Shown: positions 1-8,141 of the stretch, piece after piece
Position numbering within the stretch: the first letter of the stretch is position 1
How the letters are laid out: each line of letters begins with the position of its first letter
From: CAILKP01 sp038231815
GTDB taxonomy: Bacteria; Planctomycetota; Phycisphaerae; Phycisphaerales; UBA1924
Length of the DNA: 33,491 bases
Direction: 5' to 3'
NCBI GenBank assembly: GCA_038231815.1
Contig: JBBRKQ010000037.1
Coordinates: forward strand, 1 to 33,491
The notes under the pieces: generated by a model
The model's database searches: none
What the model saw: only the letters and a program-made list of their open reading frames with translations
What the model was told of the DNA's origin: nothing
Made by a program: the position numbers and the translations under genes

Positions 1-1
1 C

Positions 2-349
2 CTCGCCTCCGCCGTAAACGTGCGCTCATCTTCAGGCATGAAGGTCGAATGGGGCGAGATCAACGACCGCGAAATCCCCGAACACCTGATGCCCCCAGGC
101 ATCGATGAAGCAATGTGGATGGCAAACCTCTACCCCGCCGCCGAAGTGATACAACGCAGCATCGCCATTCCTGGCGATGTCTTCGTTGCCGCAACAACAC
201 CAGCACACCAAACCCCACAGCCACCGCTAAGCAAAGCCCAGCACGCCAACACATCCCCCGTCACCCCGCTGCAACCAAACGCGACGCTTCCAGCGGCAAC
301 TCCAAACCCCAACAACAAGAAAAACCGCTTCAAAAAACGTAGACAGTAA
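2..349 (+). CDS. C-terminal fragment of an unrecognised protein
   Basis: The frame is open from the left edge to a TAA at 347-349, so the gene begins outside the window; the GTG at 20 is probably internal. The visible part has two sections. The first half looks like an ordinary folded segment with charged and aromatic residues (for example VEWGEINDREIPEHLMPPG). From about base 195 on it is a low-complexity tail rich in Pro, Thr, Ala, Asn and Gln, ending in a basic Lys/Arg cluster (KKNRFKKRRQ). Such a tail is probably disordered. I do not recognise the family from this fragment and assign no function. The following 480 bases hold no gene I can support, so this is the last gene of its unit. Confidence 0.4.
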   Translation, partial: LASAVNVRSSSGMKVEWGEINDREIPEHLMPPGIDEAMWMANLYPAAEVIQRSIAIPGDVFVAATTPAHQTPQPPLSKAQHANTSPVTPLQPNATLPAATPNPNNKKNRFKKRRQ

Positions 350-830
350 CACCCCCAGCCACTCGCCCGCGAAATCCAGTATTTGCGACAGCTTTCAGCC
401 AAACCCCATTCGATCTCGCAAAGCCGCTATTCATCGCGGAACGGTCGCCGTCCCCCACCAGCTTCGGCCCCGAAGCGAGCTATGAGATGTCGTCACGACT
501 AAGCCGACGCCGCTTCGGTCATCGCAAGTCGAGAAGAACCCACCACAGCTCAATACCCGCGTCGTGCTGGGACGCATGATTTGTTCACAGGAAACGCCGC
601 CAGCCGCGACCGCTACCGGCAAAGAAATTTCTCGCTCTACTGTCGGCTCTTGGGACCCCGATCAAGGATTACGGCAATCTGGAAAAATTACCCGATCCGT
701 CACGATCCGATAGACGTGTCGGTCCAAACCCTGCCGCATCATACATCTCGATGCTACGGTCGCAACCCGTACCGTCTTCAATAACAGATTTCCTGGTTAT
801 TTCTTATACATAAGAGCCCGGACCCGCGCG
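350..830. other. Gene-poor stretch
   Basis: No open frame here looks like a real protein: the short frames have no plausible ribosome binding site and no recognisable motif. I see no tRNA, no strong hairpin and no repeat. An AT-rich patch around 780-812 could have been the promoter of the decayed gene that follows, but no clear -35/-10 pair is visible. Confidence 0.4.
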
Positions 831-1165
831 ATGCAAGTCATCTCGTCCACCTTTTTTGGAGACAGCGTGCGAAATCTCGACTCTCTCGTCTATGGCGAGC
901 GTGTTCTTGCTCGCACTCACCAACCCGGTCCTCGCCCAGAGCACATTTACTTGGAATGGCGGCACATGATGTTGGTTTGTCGCTACCAACTGGGTACCCA
1001 CCGGCGTCCCTGGTCCGCTGGATAGAGCGATCATCGGCTCTCCTACCGAATAGTGGCGTCAAAGCAATTGCAGCGGGCAGTGTAAGTGACCTCGAGCAAA
1101 GGAAACATGGCACACTGACTGGTGCTGGCGAGTTAAATGTACCTAGAACTTCAGCCTAGCGCAGC
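831..1165 (+). pseudogene. Broken start of a secreted repeat protein related to the next gene
   Basis: In the frame of the ATG at 892 the sequence reads as a signal peptide (MASVFLLALTNPVLAQ, probable cleavage after VLA) followed by STFTWNGGT, then a TGA stop at 967-969. The same frame continues as FVATNWVPTGVPGPLDRAI to a TAG at 1051-1053. Recognisable sequence then resumes in another frame (GTLTGAGELNV near 1108-1140) and ends at the TAG at 1163-1165. The intact neighbour begins its mature part with the same pattern: a TW-N motif, then ATNWMPSGVPG. The fragment is therefore the decayed beginning of a paralogue, with at least one frameshift and two stops. A possible earlier start at 831 lies in a different frame. 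The downstream body of the gene is missing. Confidence 0.6.
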
Positions 1166-1572
1166 GGCGTGGGGCATTACGCTTTGTCTGAAAAATATTG
1201 CCGTCAAACCAAACTCTTCGCTGCGGAGTCTTCCCCGATCGCATGCAAGGCTACGAAAAACAACAGCCGCGGTAAACAGGCATATTTATTGCATATCCAA
1301 TCGAAGTACCTGCAGGTTTCGGGATCCCTTTAGCTGAGGCATCCTCAACGATCCTGCCCACGCGCCGGACGATGTCGCTTCATCTGGATCGCACGCACGG
1401 GTTCGGACACGGGAAATTCACTTCCAAACGCATGTTTGCGGAAATGGGCAAACAAAATCTGCACAAAACCCACTGGCAAGGTACGAATTTTGCTAGTACA
1501 GTTCTGACGTCAGTCAGATTGAGCCATTCGGCGAGGACTGGAGCGGCCCCGAAACGAATTACGGAGACGATG
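1166..1572. other. Intergenic leader before the large repeat gene
   Basis: No gene is supported here. The frame of the large downstream gene is open upward to an ATG at 1372, but the 66 codons before 1570 look like untranslated leader: no signal-peptide character, no binding site at 1372, and mixed basic composition. GGAG at 1563-1566 is a ribosome binding site that favours the ATG at 1573 (six-base spacer) over the one at 1570. Confidence 0.4.
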
Positions 1573-4500
1573 ATGTTGTATTTGATTCAAACGTTCGCGT
1601 GTGCGTGCCGCGCATTGATCCAGCCAAGCATGGTTCATCCGGGCCTTGTCGTTCCGAATGTGCGGTGGGTTGCCTTCGCTGCCGCCGCCCTGCTGGGAGG
1701 GACCGCGTCGATGGCAGCAACGAAAACGTGGAACAACGCGGCCGGTGGCAGTTGGCACACCGCTACCAACTGGATGCCCTCAGGTGTCCCCGGCGTTACT
1801 GATGACGTGATCTTGCCCGCAGGTGCGGGAACCGTGAGTGTGACCACGGCGGATGTGACTGTCCGCTCACTTTCAGTCGCTCGCACGTTGAGTCTCGGTC
1901 GCCAGCTCACCGTAACAACGGCAACCGTGGGCGCAGCGATTACCTTCGCGGCCGGTGCGGGACTCACGGGCGGCACATATTCGTTGAGTGCTGGCGGAAC
2001 GTTTGGGTTCCCAGCGGCCTGCAATTCTTTTGCCATCCTCTCCAACCTCACCATAAACGGGAATCTCGACATCGAAAGAGCGGGCATCCAATGGAGTAAC
2101 GTGACCCTCAACGGGTCGTTGAACATCGCTGGCAGCGGCACCACAGCAATCGGCTTTGATGGTGACAATACAATTGACTTTCCGGTTTCGATTGCTAGTA
2201 CAGCAATCGTTCATCTTGGCCAGTTCAGCGCTGGCACCCTCACAATCGCAGCGTCACGCACGATCTCCGGCGGCACCTTGGGTTTTAATACCACTTGTTT
2301 CAACGCCCCAATGACGCTGGTCAATAATGGCACTATCGATGCCACAGTGGGCTCCGTGAGATTCGATTGTACTATCAATCCGCTACGCGGCAGCTTTATT
2401 GGCAACAATTTCAGTTACGCAAGTGCGGTCGATTTGGGCGGTGGCACATGGAATCTCGCCGGACGTACCGTGAACCTCCTCGCAGGTGGAAGGATTCAGA
2501 ATGGCACGCTCTCCACCGCCGGCAGCGGCAGGCTGGCAGGCCCGGCTACAGGCAATTGTGACTCTTCACGCCTCTCCAACCTGACGATCAACGGCGATCT
2601 CAATCTCGCCGGGGGGGTGATCCGTTGGGAAAACGTGACTCTTAACGGCTCGCTCAACATTGCCAGCGTGTTTGATTCGCGTATAGAGTTCTTTGGGAAC
2701 TCCATCATTGATTTCCCGATCAATGCCGTCGGACCAGGATCTACATATTTTACTCACGTGACACCGGGATCGCTCACAATTGCTGCGGGAAATACGGTCT
2801 TCGGAAGAAATATATATTTTGCAAATTATTGCGGAGGCAGTACTACCGCCGTGATCAACAACGGCACGATTATCGCCGATAGCAGCACATACATCGGCAT
2901 CTATTTTTCTTACCCGCTTACAAACAACGGCACCATCACAACCAACTCCAGTTCGGTTTATATCGGTGGCAGCTTGATCAACACCGGCACCGTAAATTCC
3001 ACTGGAGGTACGGTGACGATCAGCGGCGCAACCAATCCGTTAGTCGGCTTCTTCCTTGGTAACAACCTCAGCTTTCAGGGCACGGTTGATCTCAATGGAG
3101 GTTTTTGGGATCTGACCGGTCGTACGATCAAACTTAATAGTGGCTCGACGCTTCAGAACGGCACCATCGTCAATGGGGGTGGCGGCATGTTGACGGGAGG
3201 GGGCTCATGCACCGCTACCGTTTTGCGCAATCTAACGATTAACGGTGATCTGAATGTCGCCGATGGTGCGTTTCGGTGGAGCAATGTCAGGCTAAATGGT
3301 GGGCTGAACATCTCTGGAACTACCACCACGGCCATCGGCTTTGAGGGTAACCGAACCATCAACTTCCCGATTACAATTTCCAATACCGTTGAGGCTGAGT
3401 TTGGACAAGCAACCCCCGGCACGCTCACGATTCCATCTTCCAGCATCATCTCCGGCGGCACGGTGCGGTTTAACCGGTACTGTTTCGACGCTGCGATGAC
3501 ACTGGTCAACAACGGAACCATTATCGCCAACACGGCCGGAAGAACCGTTAGCTTTGCAAATAATGTCACGCTGATCAACAATGGGCGAATCGAAGCAACG
3601 ACAGGTTCAGTGCGATTCGAAGGCACGGTCAACCCAGTGCAGGGCATCTATGACGGAAACAATTACAGTTATTCAGGGACCGTTGATCTCGGCAATGGGA
3701 CCTGGAATATTTCCGGCCGCAATGTGAATTTGCAGGGACTTTCGACTCTTCGAAATGGAATCATCTCCGCCACCGGTGGCATGCTCACGTTGCCGCTGGA
3801 TTATTGTGCTTACGCCCGCCTTTCAAACCTCACCATTAACGGAGATCTGAACGTCGTCGGGGGAGGCATGAGGTGGAGCAACGTGACGCTAAACGGTGCG
3901 CTCAATATTTCCGCTGTTTCGGCGGGGCACCTCAGCTTCAACGGTGATACAACCATCAATTTTCCGGTGACTGTCAGCGGCGCTGGACAGATCGCGATCA
4001 ACCAGGAAAACGCTGGCACGCTGACGATCGCTGCGGGCATTACGGTTTCAGGTGGAAACATCAAGTTCGGCGGTATCTGCTCGAACCAGATGAATGCCAC
4101 CGCCCTGATCAATCACGGATCCATCATCGCGGGCGTCATCAATCAGAACATTTTCATTGCGTGCCCGCTTGTCAATAACGGCACTATCACCGCCAATCCC
4201 GGCTCCGTGAGTATTTCTGGCGGACTAGTTAACAACGGCACCATCGACTCAACAGCGGGACCTGTGACAATCTCGGGTACGTTCAACCCTCTTGTCGGAA
4301 TCTTCGCCGGGAATAACCTCAGGTTCGAGGGTCTGATCGATCTTGCCAATGGCACTTGGGATATCTCTGGTCGCAACACCACTCTGGGGGGCGATACCTC
4401 CGTGCAAAACGGGACAATAGTGAACACCGGTGGAGGCACGATAACGCTACCAACGGGTTGTGGTTTGGTGCGATTTAGTAATCTCTCCGTCAACGGAGAT

Positions 4501-6594
4501 TTGAATGTCTCCGGCGGCGGTATCCGCTGGAACAATGTGACACTGAACGGTGCACTGAATATATCCGGCATCTATCTTGTCTACATCGGCTTTGAAGGGA
4601 ACACCACCATTAATTTCCCCATTTCGATTGCCGGGAACACCAATGTCGTGCTTGGTCAGGCCACCGCTGGTACACTGACGATACCAGCTTCACGCACCAT
4701 CTCTGGCGGTAACGTATGGTTTAATGGTTTTTGTCTAAATGCCCCGATGACATTGGTGAACAACGGCACAATCGTCGCGAGCACGACATCCCGACAATTC
4801 ACTCTCGCAAACAGTGTCACGCTTATCAATAACGGTACGATCGATGCAACCGTGGGTTCGGTGACAATCAACGGAGCCATCAACCCGCTGACCGGAATCT
4901 ACAGCGGCAACAATTTCAGCTACGGAGGAAACGTCAATTTGGGTGGTGGCACTTGGAATCTTGCCGGTGGAGTAGTCACCCTCCTGAGCTCATCTACGGT
5001 TCAAAACGGCACAATCTTGACGGCTGGCGGCGGACTTCGATTCCCTACAAACGTAGGCTGCGGTCTCGCTCGCTTGATGAATCTCACCCTAAACGGTGAT
5101 CTAAATGTGGCAGGCGGGGGCATTCGTTGGAGCAATGTAACCCTAAACGGAGCTATGAACATATTCGGATCCGCACCGACTTGGATTGGGTTCGATGGCA
5201 ACAACACCGTTACTTTCCCCGTAACTGTTACCAGCGGCGCAACGGTCGAGTTCGGTCAGACCACCGCGGGCACGCTCACTATCCCGGCATCACGCACCAT
5301 TGCCGGCCCAATCCTCGCGTTCAATTCAGGCTGCTTCAACGCCCCGATGACGCTGATCAACAACGGTACCATCACCGCTAACGCTTCTGGTCTGTCCGTA
5401 GTCGTGGGAAACAGTGTCGCGCTGACCAACAACGGCACGATCAACGCTACCGCAGGTTCTGTCATTATCAATGGCAGTATCACCAATTACACCGCAGTTG
5501 GTAACGCCCTTAGCGGGGGTACTTGGCGGGTATCGGGTGGCGCTCGTTTTAGGATCGCCAACCCGACCGGGATTTCTGTACGACATATCACCGCTGGCAC
5601 GCTGGTGGCGATTGATGGAGCATCGAGTGCTTTTGTCAATAGCAACTTCACCAACGTTCTTGCAAGCTTGGCGACCGTCGCCGGGCACCTGCAGCTTTCC
5701 AATTCGGCTCAAAGTGTGGTGCCATTTAACGGGGTGCTCACAAACTCCGGTACGCTTTCGCTGGATCGGGCTCCCCTCACGGTGACTGGTGCATACGTTC
5801 AAACAGGGGCGGGCACGCTGGCCCTTGGGGTGGGCGGCGCTTCACTTCAGGCGTATGGGCGATTGGCGGTTAGTGGAAGCGCAACACTGGCGGGAGCCTT
5901 TGCGGCCCAGCCCGCGGGCGGATTTGTACCGAACGCCGGTGATGAATACAACGCCGTGACCGCCATGGCGGTGGCAGGCGTGTTTGGCCAGCGTATTGGC
6001 GGCGGTGGGTACTACCCGGCCGATAGCTACACCGCGGCGCTTGCGAAGTTCTCATTCTTGGCATGCCCGTCGATTCTCTCGCCACTGCGTGATGCAACGG
6101 CATGCCCGCTGGGTGCCGTTACGTTTGCCGCGAGCGTTTCAGGGGCGATGCCGTTTGCGTACAGCTGGGAGCGCAACACGCCGGGCGGTTGGGTGCCGGT
6201 GATCGATGGCGTGCTCCCCGGGATCTGTACAATTTCGGGGTCATCCAGCGATGTGCTGGTTGTGACCGTACCTCAGGTGGCTGGTTTGCAGTTCCGGTAC
6301 GTCGTCTCCAATCTCTGTGGCGTTGCCATCAGCGGTGCTGGAAGCGTGGTGTTTCCGGTCCGCTGCTCGCGGGCTGATCTAGCGGGAACCAGTGCCGATG
6401 GTGCCTCGTGCAGCGATGGCGTTGTCGACGGGAGCGACTTCATTGCGTTCATCAACAGCTTCAGTGTGGGCGACCCCGTGATTGATCCGATGGCGGATGT
6501 TGCCGGAGCCGGACCGAGCAATGAGTTGCCCGACGGCATTATCGATAGCAACGATTTCGTCGTGTTCATCAACGCCTTCGCCGCTGGGTGTTAA
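1573..6594 (+). CDS. Giant secreted repeat protein with Ig-like module and dockerin-like tail
   Basis: About 1,673 residues. The start at 1573 is chosen because GGAG lies six bases upstream; ATGs at 1372, 1570 and 1630 share the frame. A long signal peptide follows, with a hydrophobic core near residues 32-42 and likely cleavage after ASMAA (residue 49). The body has six long repeats anchored on NLTINGDLN...RWSNVTLNGALNI and rich in NNGTI motifs, as expected of a right-handed parallel beta-helix. Each repeat carries two conserved Cys. The C-terminal part has a Cys-containing Ig-like module (bases ~6061-6370), then two dockerin-type EF-hand motifs (DGVVDGSDFIAFINSF and DGIIDSNDFVVFINAF), both with insertions in the upstream half of the calcium loop, and a final Gly-Cys. 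The probable role is a cell-surface or extracellular structural or adhesive protein. No catalytic motif is seen. The exact function is unknown. Confidence 0.85.
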   Translation: MLYLIQTFACACRALIQPSMVHPGLVVPNVRWVAFAAAALLGGTASMAATKTWNNAAGGSWHTATNWMPSGVPGVTDDVILPAGAGTVSVTTADVTVRSLSVARTLSLGRQLTVTTATVGAAITFAAGAGLTGGTYSLSAGGTFGFPAACNSFAILSNLTINGNLDIERAGIQWSNVTLNGSLNIAGSGTTAIGFDGDNTIDFPVSIASTAIVHLGQFSAGTLTIAASRTISGGTLGFNTTCFNAPMTLVNNGTIDATVGSVRFDCTINPLRGSFIGNNFSYASAVDLGGGTWNLAGRTVNLLAGGRIQNGTLSTAGSGRLAGPATGNCDSSRLSNLTINGDLNLAGGVIRWENVTLNGSLNIASVFDSRIEFFGNSIIDFPINAVGPGSTYFTHVTPGSLTIAAGNTVFGRNIYFANYCGGSTTAVINNGTIIADSSTYIGIYFSYPLTNNGTITTNSSSVYIGGSLINTGTVNSTGGTVTISGATNPLVGFFLGNNLSFQGTVDLNGGFWDLTGRTIKLNSGSTLQNGTIVNGGGGMLTGGGSCTATVLRNLTINGDLNVADGAFRWSNVRLNGGLNISGTTTTAIGFEGNRTINFPITISNTVEAEFGQATPGTLTIPSSSIISGGTVRFNRYCFDAAMTLVNNGTIIANTAGRTVSFANNVTLINNGRIEATTGSVRFEGTVNPVQGIYDGNNYSYSGTVDLGNGTWNISGRNVNLQGLSTLRNGIISATGGMLTLPLDYCAYARLSNLTINGDLNVVGGGMRWSNVTLNGALNISAVSAGHLSFNGDTTINFPVTVSGAGQIAINQENAGTLTIAAGITVSGGNIKFGGICSNQMNATALINHGSIIAGVINQNIFIACPLVNNGTITANPGSVSISGGLVNNGTIDSTAGPVTISGTFNPLVGIFAGNNLRFEGLIDLANGTWDISGRNTTLGGDTSVQNGTIVNTGGGTITLPTGCGLVRFSNLSVNGDLNVSGGGIRWNNVTLNGALNISGIYLVYIGFEGNTTINFPISIAGNTNVVLGQATAGTLTIPASRTISGGNVWFNGFCLNAPMTLVNNGTIVASTTSRQFTLANSVTLINNGTIDATVGSVTINGAINPLTGIYSGNNFSYGGNVNLGGGTWNLAGGVVTLLSSSTVQNGTILTAGGGLRFPTNVGCGLARLMNLTLNGDLNVAGGGIRWSNVTLNGAMNIFGSAPTWIGFDGNNTVTFPVTVTSGATVEFGQTTAGTLTIPASRTIAGPILAFNSGCFNAPMTLINNGTITANASGLSVVVGNSVALTNNGTINATAGSVIINGSITNYTAVGNALSGGTWRVSGGARFRIANPTGISVRHITAGTLVAIDGASSAFVNSNFTNVLASLATVAGHLQLSNSAQSVVPFNGVLTNSGTLSLDRAPLTVTGAYVQTGAGTLALGVGGASLQAYGRLAVSGSATLAGAFAAQPAGGFVPNAGDEYNAVTAMAVAGVFGQRIGGGGYYPADSYTAALAKFSFLACPSILSPLRDATACPLGAVTFAASVSGAMPFAYSWERNTPGGWVPVIDGVLPGICTISGSSSDVLVVTVPQVAGLQFRYVVSNLCGVAISGAGSVVFPVRCSRADLAGTSADGASCSDGVVDGSDFIAFINSFSVGDPVIDPMADVAGAGPSNELPDGIIDSNDFVVFINAFAAGC
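2044..5460 (+). repeat. Six-unit coding repeat with alternating A/B types
   Basis: Anchor codons for the NLTING motif lie at 2044, 2578, 3229, 3826, 4480 and 5080, giving spacings of 178, 217, 199, 218 and 200 residues. Units 1, 3, 5 and 6 (type A) share GTLTI-ASRTISGG and C-NAPMTLVNNGTI. Units 2 and 4 (type B) instead have GTLTIAAG-TV-G-NI-F and C followed by a divergent stretch, then an extra NNGTI segment. The order is A B A B A A. Unit 1 is about 21 residues shorter than the other A units because it lacks one NNGTI turn. The A+B pair repeats at 1,248-1,251 bases, so the array probably grew by duplication of an A-B dimer. The end at 5460 is approximate. Confidence 0.8.
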
Positions 6595-6638
6595 TCAGTC
6601 TCCGTGACGCACCGTAATTTGCAGAATCGAATCGCGTT

Positions 6639-6655
6639 GCACCGTTTTTCGGTGC
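6639..6655 (+). terminator. Weak hairpin after the repeat gene
   Basis: GCACCG and CGGTGC form a six-base stem around a five-T loop, 45 bases after the stop of the large gene. There is no T-run after it on the plus strand, so it is at best a weak or factor-dependent terminator. Confidence 0.25.
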
Positions 6656-6759
6656 CGTGTTTGCACGTTCAGCCTCCGTCTGGTCGGAAACGTCAGGGTA
6701 TCGCCAGAGCTTGGCAATACCACAAGGTCCTGATTGCCCTGCCTGCCCCGACCGTCCTG

Positions 6760-7647
6760 CTACGAAACAGCTTCACCCTCAACCCCCGCGGCGCGAGTAA
6801 CTACAACCTTTCCCGCCATTCGATCGCGCAAGCTGTCCCATTCGGCCACCAGTGTGCTGGCCAATTTGCTGTAATCCTGAGCGCCCGGGCAAGTGGGCTC
6901 GTACTCAAAGATGGACTTGCCAAAGCTCGGTGCTTCCGCCAGCTTCACGTTGCGGCGAACGGCCGGGCGGTACACCCGGGCTGAGCGCCATGGTTCGGTG
7001 GTATTGCGTGATGCTTCAAAGAAATTGTCCATCTCCGCCACAACCTCTTTGCTGTGGCTGGTGGTGCCATCGTGCACGCACAGCACCACGCCCGTCACGC
7101 GCAGGTTTGGGTTTACGTTCTGGCCCATCAGCTTCACCGTCTTTAGCAGCTCCGAGAGGCCTTGCAGCGCCAGAAACTGGGCCTGCATAGGAATAAAAAC
7201 CTCCCGCGCCGCGGCCAGCCCGTTTAATGTGAGCACGCCCAGTGAGGGCGGACAATCTATGAAGATGAACTCAAACTGCAGCTCCGAAGCCTCGATGGCC
7301 TGACGGAGTTTCAGTACCCGCTGCTCATCATCGGCAAGCTCGGTCTCGACGCCGGCCATATCTGTCACCGCGGGCAGAACCCAAAGGTTCTCCCGGGCCT
7401 TCACCGCGGCCTGGCTCAGCTTCACCGCACTGTCGGTCAGCAGGTCGTAGGCGGTCGGACCATCATCGCCACTCACGCCCAAATGCAGCGAGGCGTGAGC
7501 TTGGGGGTCAAGGTCAATCAGCAGCGTCTTGCGGCCAAGCATGGCCACACCCGCGGCGAGGTTGACTGCCGTGGTGGACTTGCCGACGCCGCCCTTTTGG
7601 TTCATAAGGGCGATGGTGCGTGTGGCGGGGATGGAAGGAGGGGGCAT
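6760..7647 (-). CDS. parA: ParA-family partitioning ATPase
   Basis: 295 residues from the ATG at 7647; a TTG at 7665 in the same frame would add six residues. The deviant Walker A motif KGGVGKST is at residues 18-25, followed by the DLDPQAHAS switch segment and the Walker B-like FIFIDCPPS. These are typical of ParA/Soj ATPases, which form ATP-dependent dimers on nucleoid DNA and move chromosome or cargo complexes. The length is usual for a chromosomal Soj type without an N-terminal DNA-binding domain. No parB (Spo0J) gene lies next to it in this window: its neighbours are the large repeat gene, convergent on the left, and a tRNA, divergent on the right. It could be the chromosomal ParA with parB elsewhere, or an orphan ParA positioning another structure; the sequence does not decide this. 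Confidence 0.88.
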   Translation of the reverse strand: MPPPSIPATRTIALMNQKGGVGKSTTAVNLAAGVAMLGRKTLLIDLDPQAHASLHLGVSGDDGPTAYDLLTDSAVKLSQAAVKARENLWVLPAVTDMAGVETELADDEQRVLKLRQAIEASELQFEFIFIDCPPSLGVLTLNGLAAAREVFIPMQAQFLALQGLSELLKTVKLMGQNVNPNLRVTGVVLCVHDGTTSHSKEVVAEMDNFFEASRNTTEPWRSARVYRPAVRRNVKLAEAPSFGKSIFEYEPTCPGAQDYSKLASTLVAEWDSLRDRMAGKVVVTRAAGVEGEAVS

Positions 7648-7811
7648 GGGAGGGAGGATAGCCAAATGACCAAATTTCTAAATGGACAAATCTCCAATTC
7701 CGGGCAGGGAATCTCAATCCCGCTGTAGGGCGATTGAAAATGAGTTTTCTGCCGGCCGGCGATTGGTGTCGACTCCGGCCGCTTGCGGGCGTATCTTTAT
7801 GCCCATTCCTA

Positions 7812-7896
7812 GCCGGAGTGGCGGAATTGGCAGACGCAATGGACTCAAAATCCATCGCCCTCAAAAGGCATGTGGGTTCAAGTCCCTCCTCCGGCA
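7812..7896 (+). tRNA. tRNA-Leu (anticodon CAA)
   Basis: 85 bases. The seven-base acceptor stem pairs GCCGGAG (7812-7818) with CTCCGGC (7889-7895), with discriminator A at 7896. The anticodon stem ATGGA/TCCAT encloses the loop CTCAAAA, giving anticodon CAA, which reads the UUG codon. A long variable arm (CGCCCTCAAAAGGC region) and a T-arm with GGTTCAAGTCC are present, as expected for a class II tRNA-Leu. The CCA end is not encoded. Confidence 0.95.
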
Positions 7897-7909
7897 TTTG
7901 TTTGGCATG

Positions 7910-7957
7910 CGGGCCGCTCTTTGCACATTCGTGTGCGAGGCGGCCCGTGTTGTTTTT
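7910..7957 (+). terminator. Terminator of the tRNA-Leu gene
   Basis: CGGGCCGC (7910-7917) pairs with GCGGCCCG (7940-7947). Inside this, GCACA and TGTGC (7923-7936) close a TTCG tetraloop. The hairpin is followed by TGTTGTTTTT. It starts 14 bases after the tRNA, a classic intrinsic terminator. Confidence 0.8.
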
Positions 7958-8141
7958 GGCAGCCTCTCCCCCGGCTGCGGGCGGGTGAGACTGGGGGATA
8001 CAACGCGAACATGCGGCGCGGTGACCGGGTTATCAGACTGCGATCCTGAAGACCTCACCCAGATTGCTGGTTCTCCCCCCGAGTCATATTCGATACTGGG
8101 AAGTGATGTCGGTTCTTCCGGCATAGTGGCTGGAGCAACGC

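Noticed and set aside
1635..5486. Many minus-strand frames opposite the giant repeat gene with repeated VPLLTSV-like motifs
   Set aside because: They are shadows of the repeated coding sequence on the plus strand; they have no binding sites and no domain logic.
7514..7897. A minus-strand frame of 127 codons beginning MPEEGLEPTCLLRAMDFES
   Set aside because: It is the antisense translation of the tRNA-Leu gene running on into parA; this peptide is a well-known annotation artefact.
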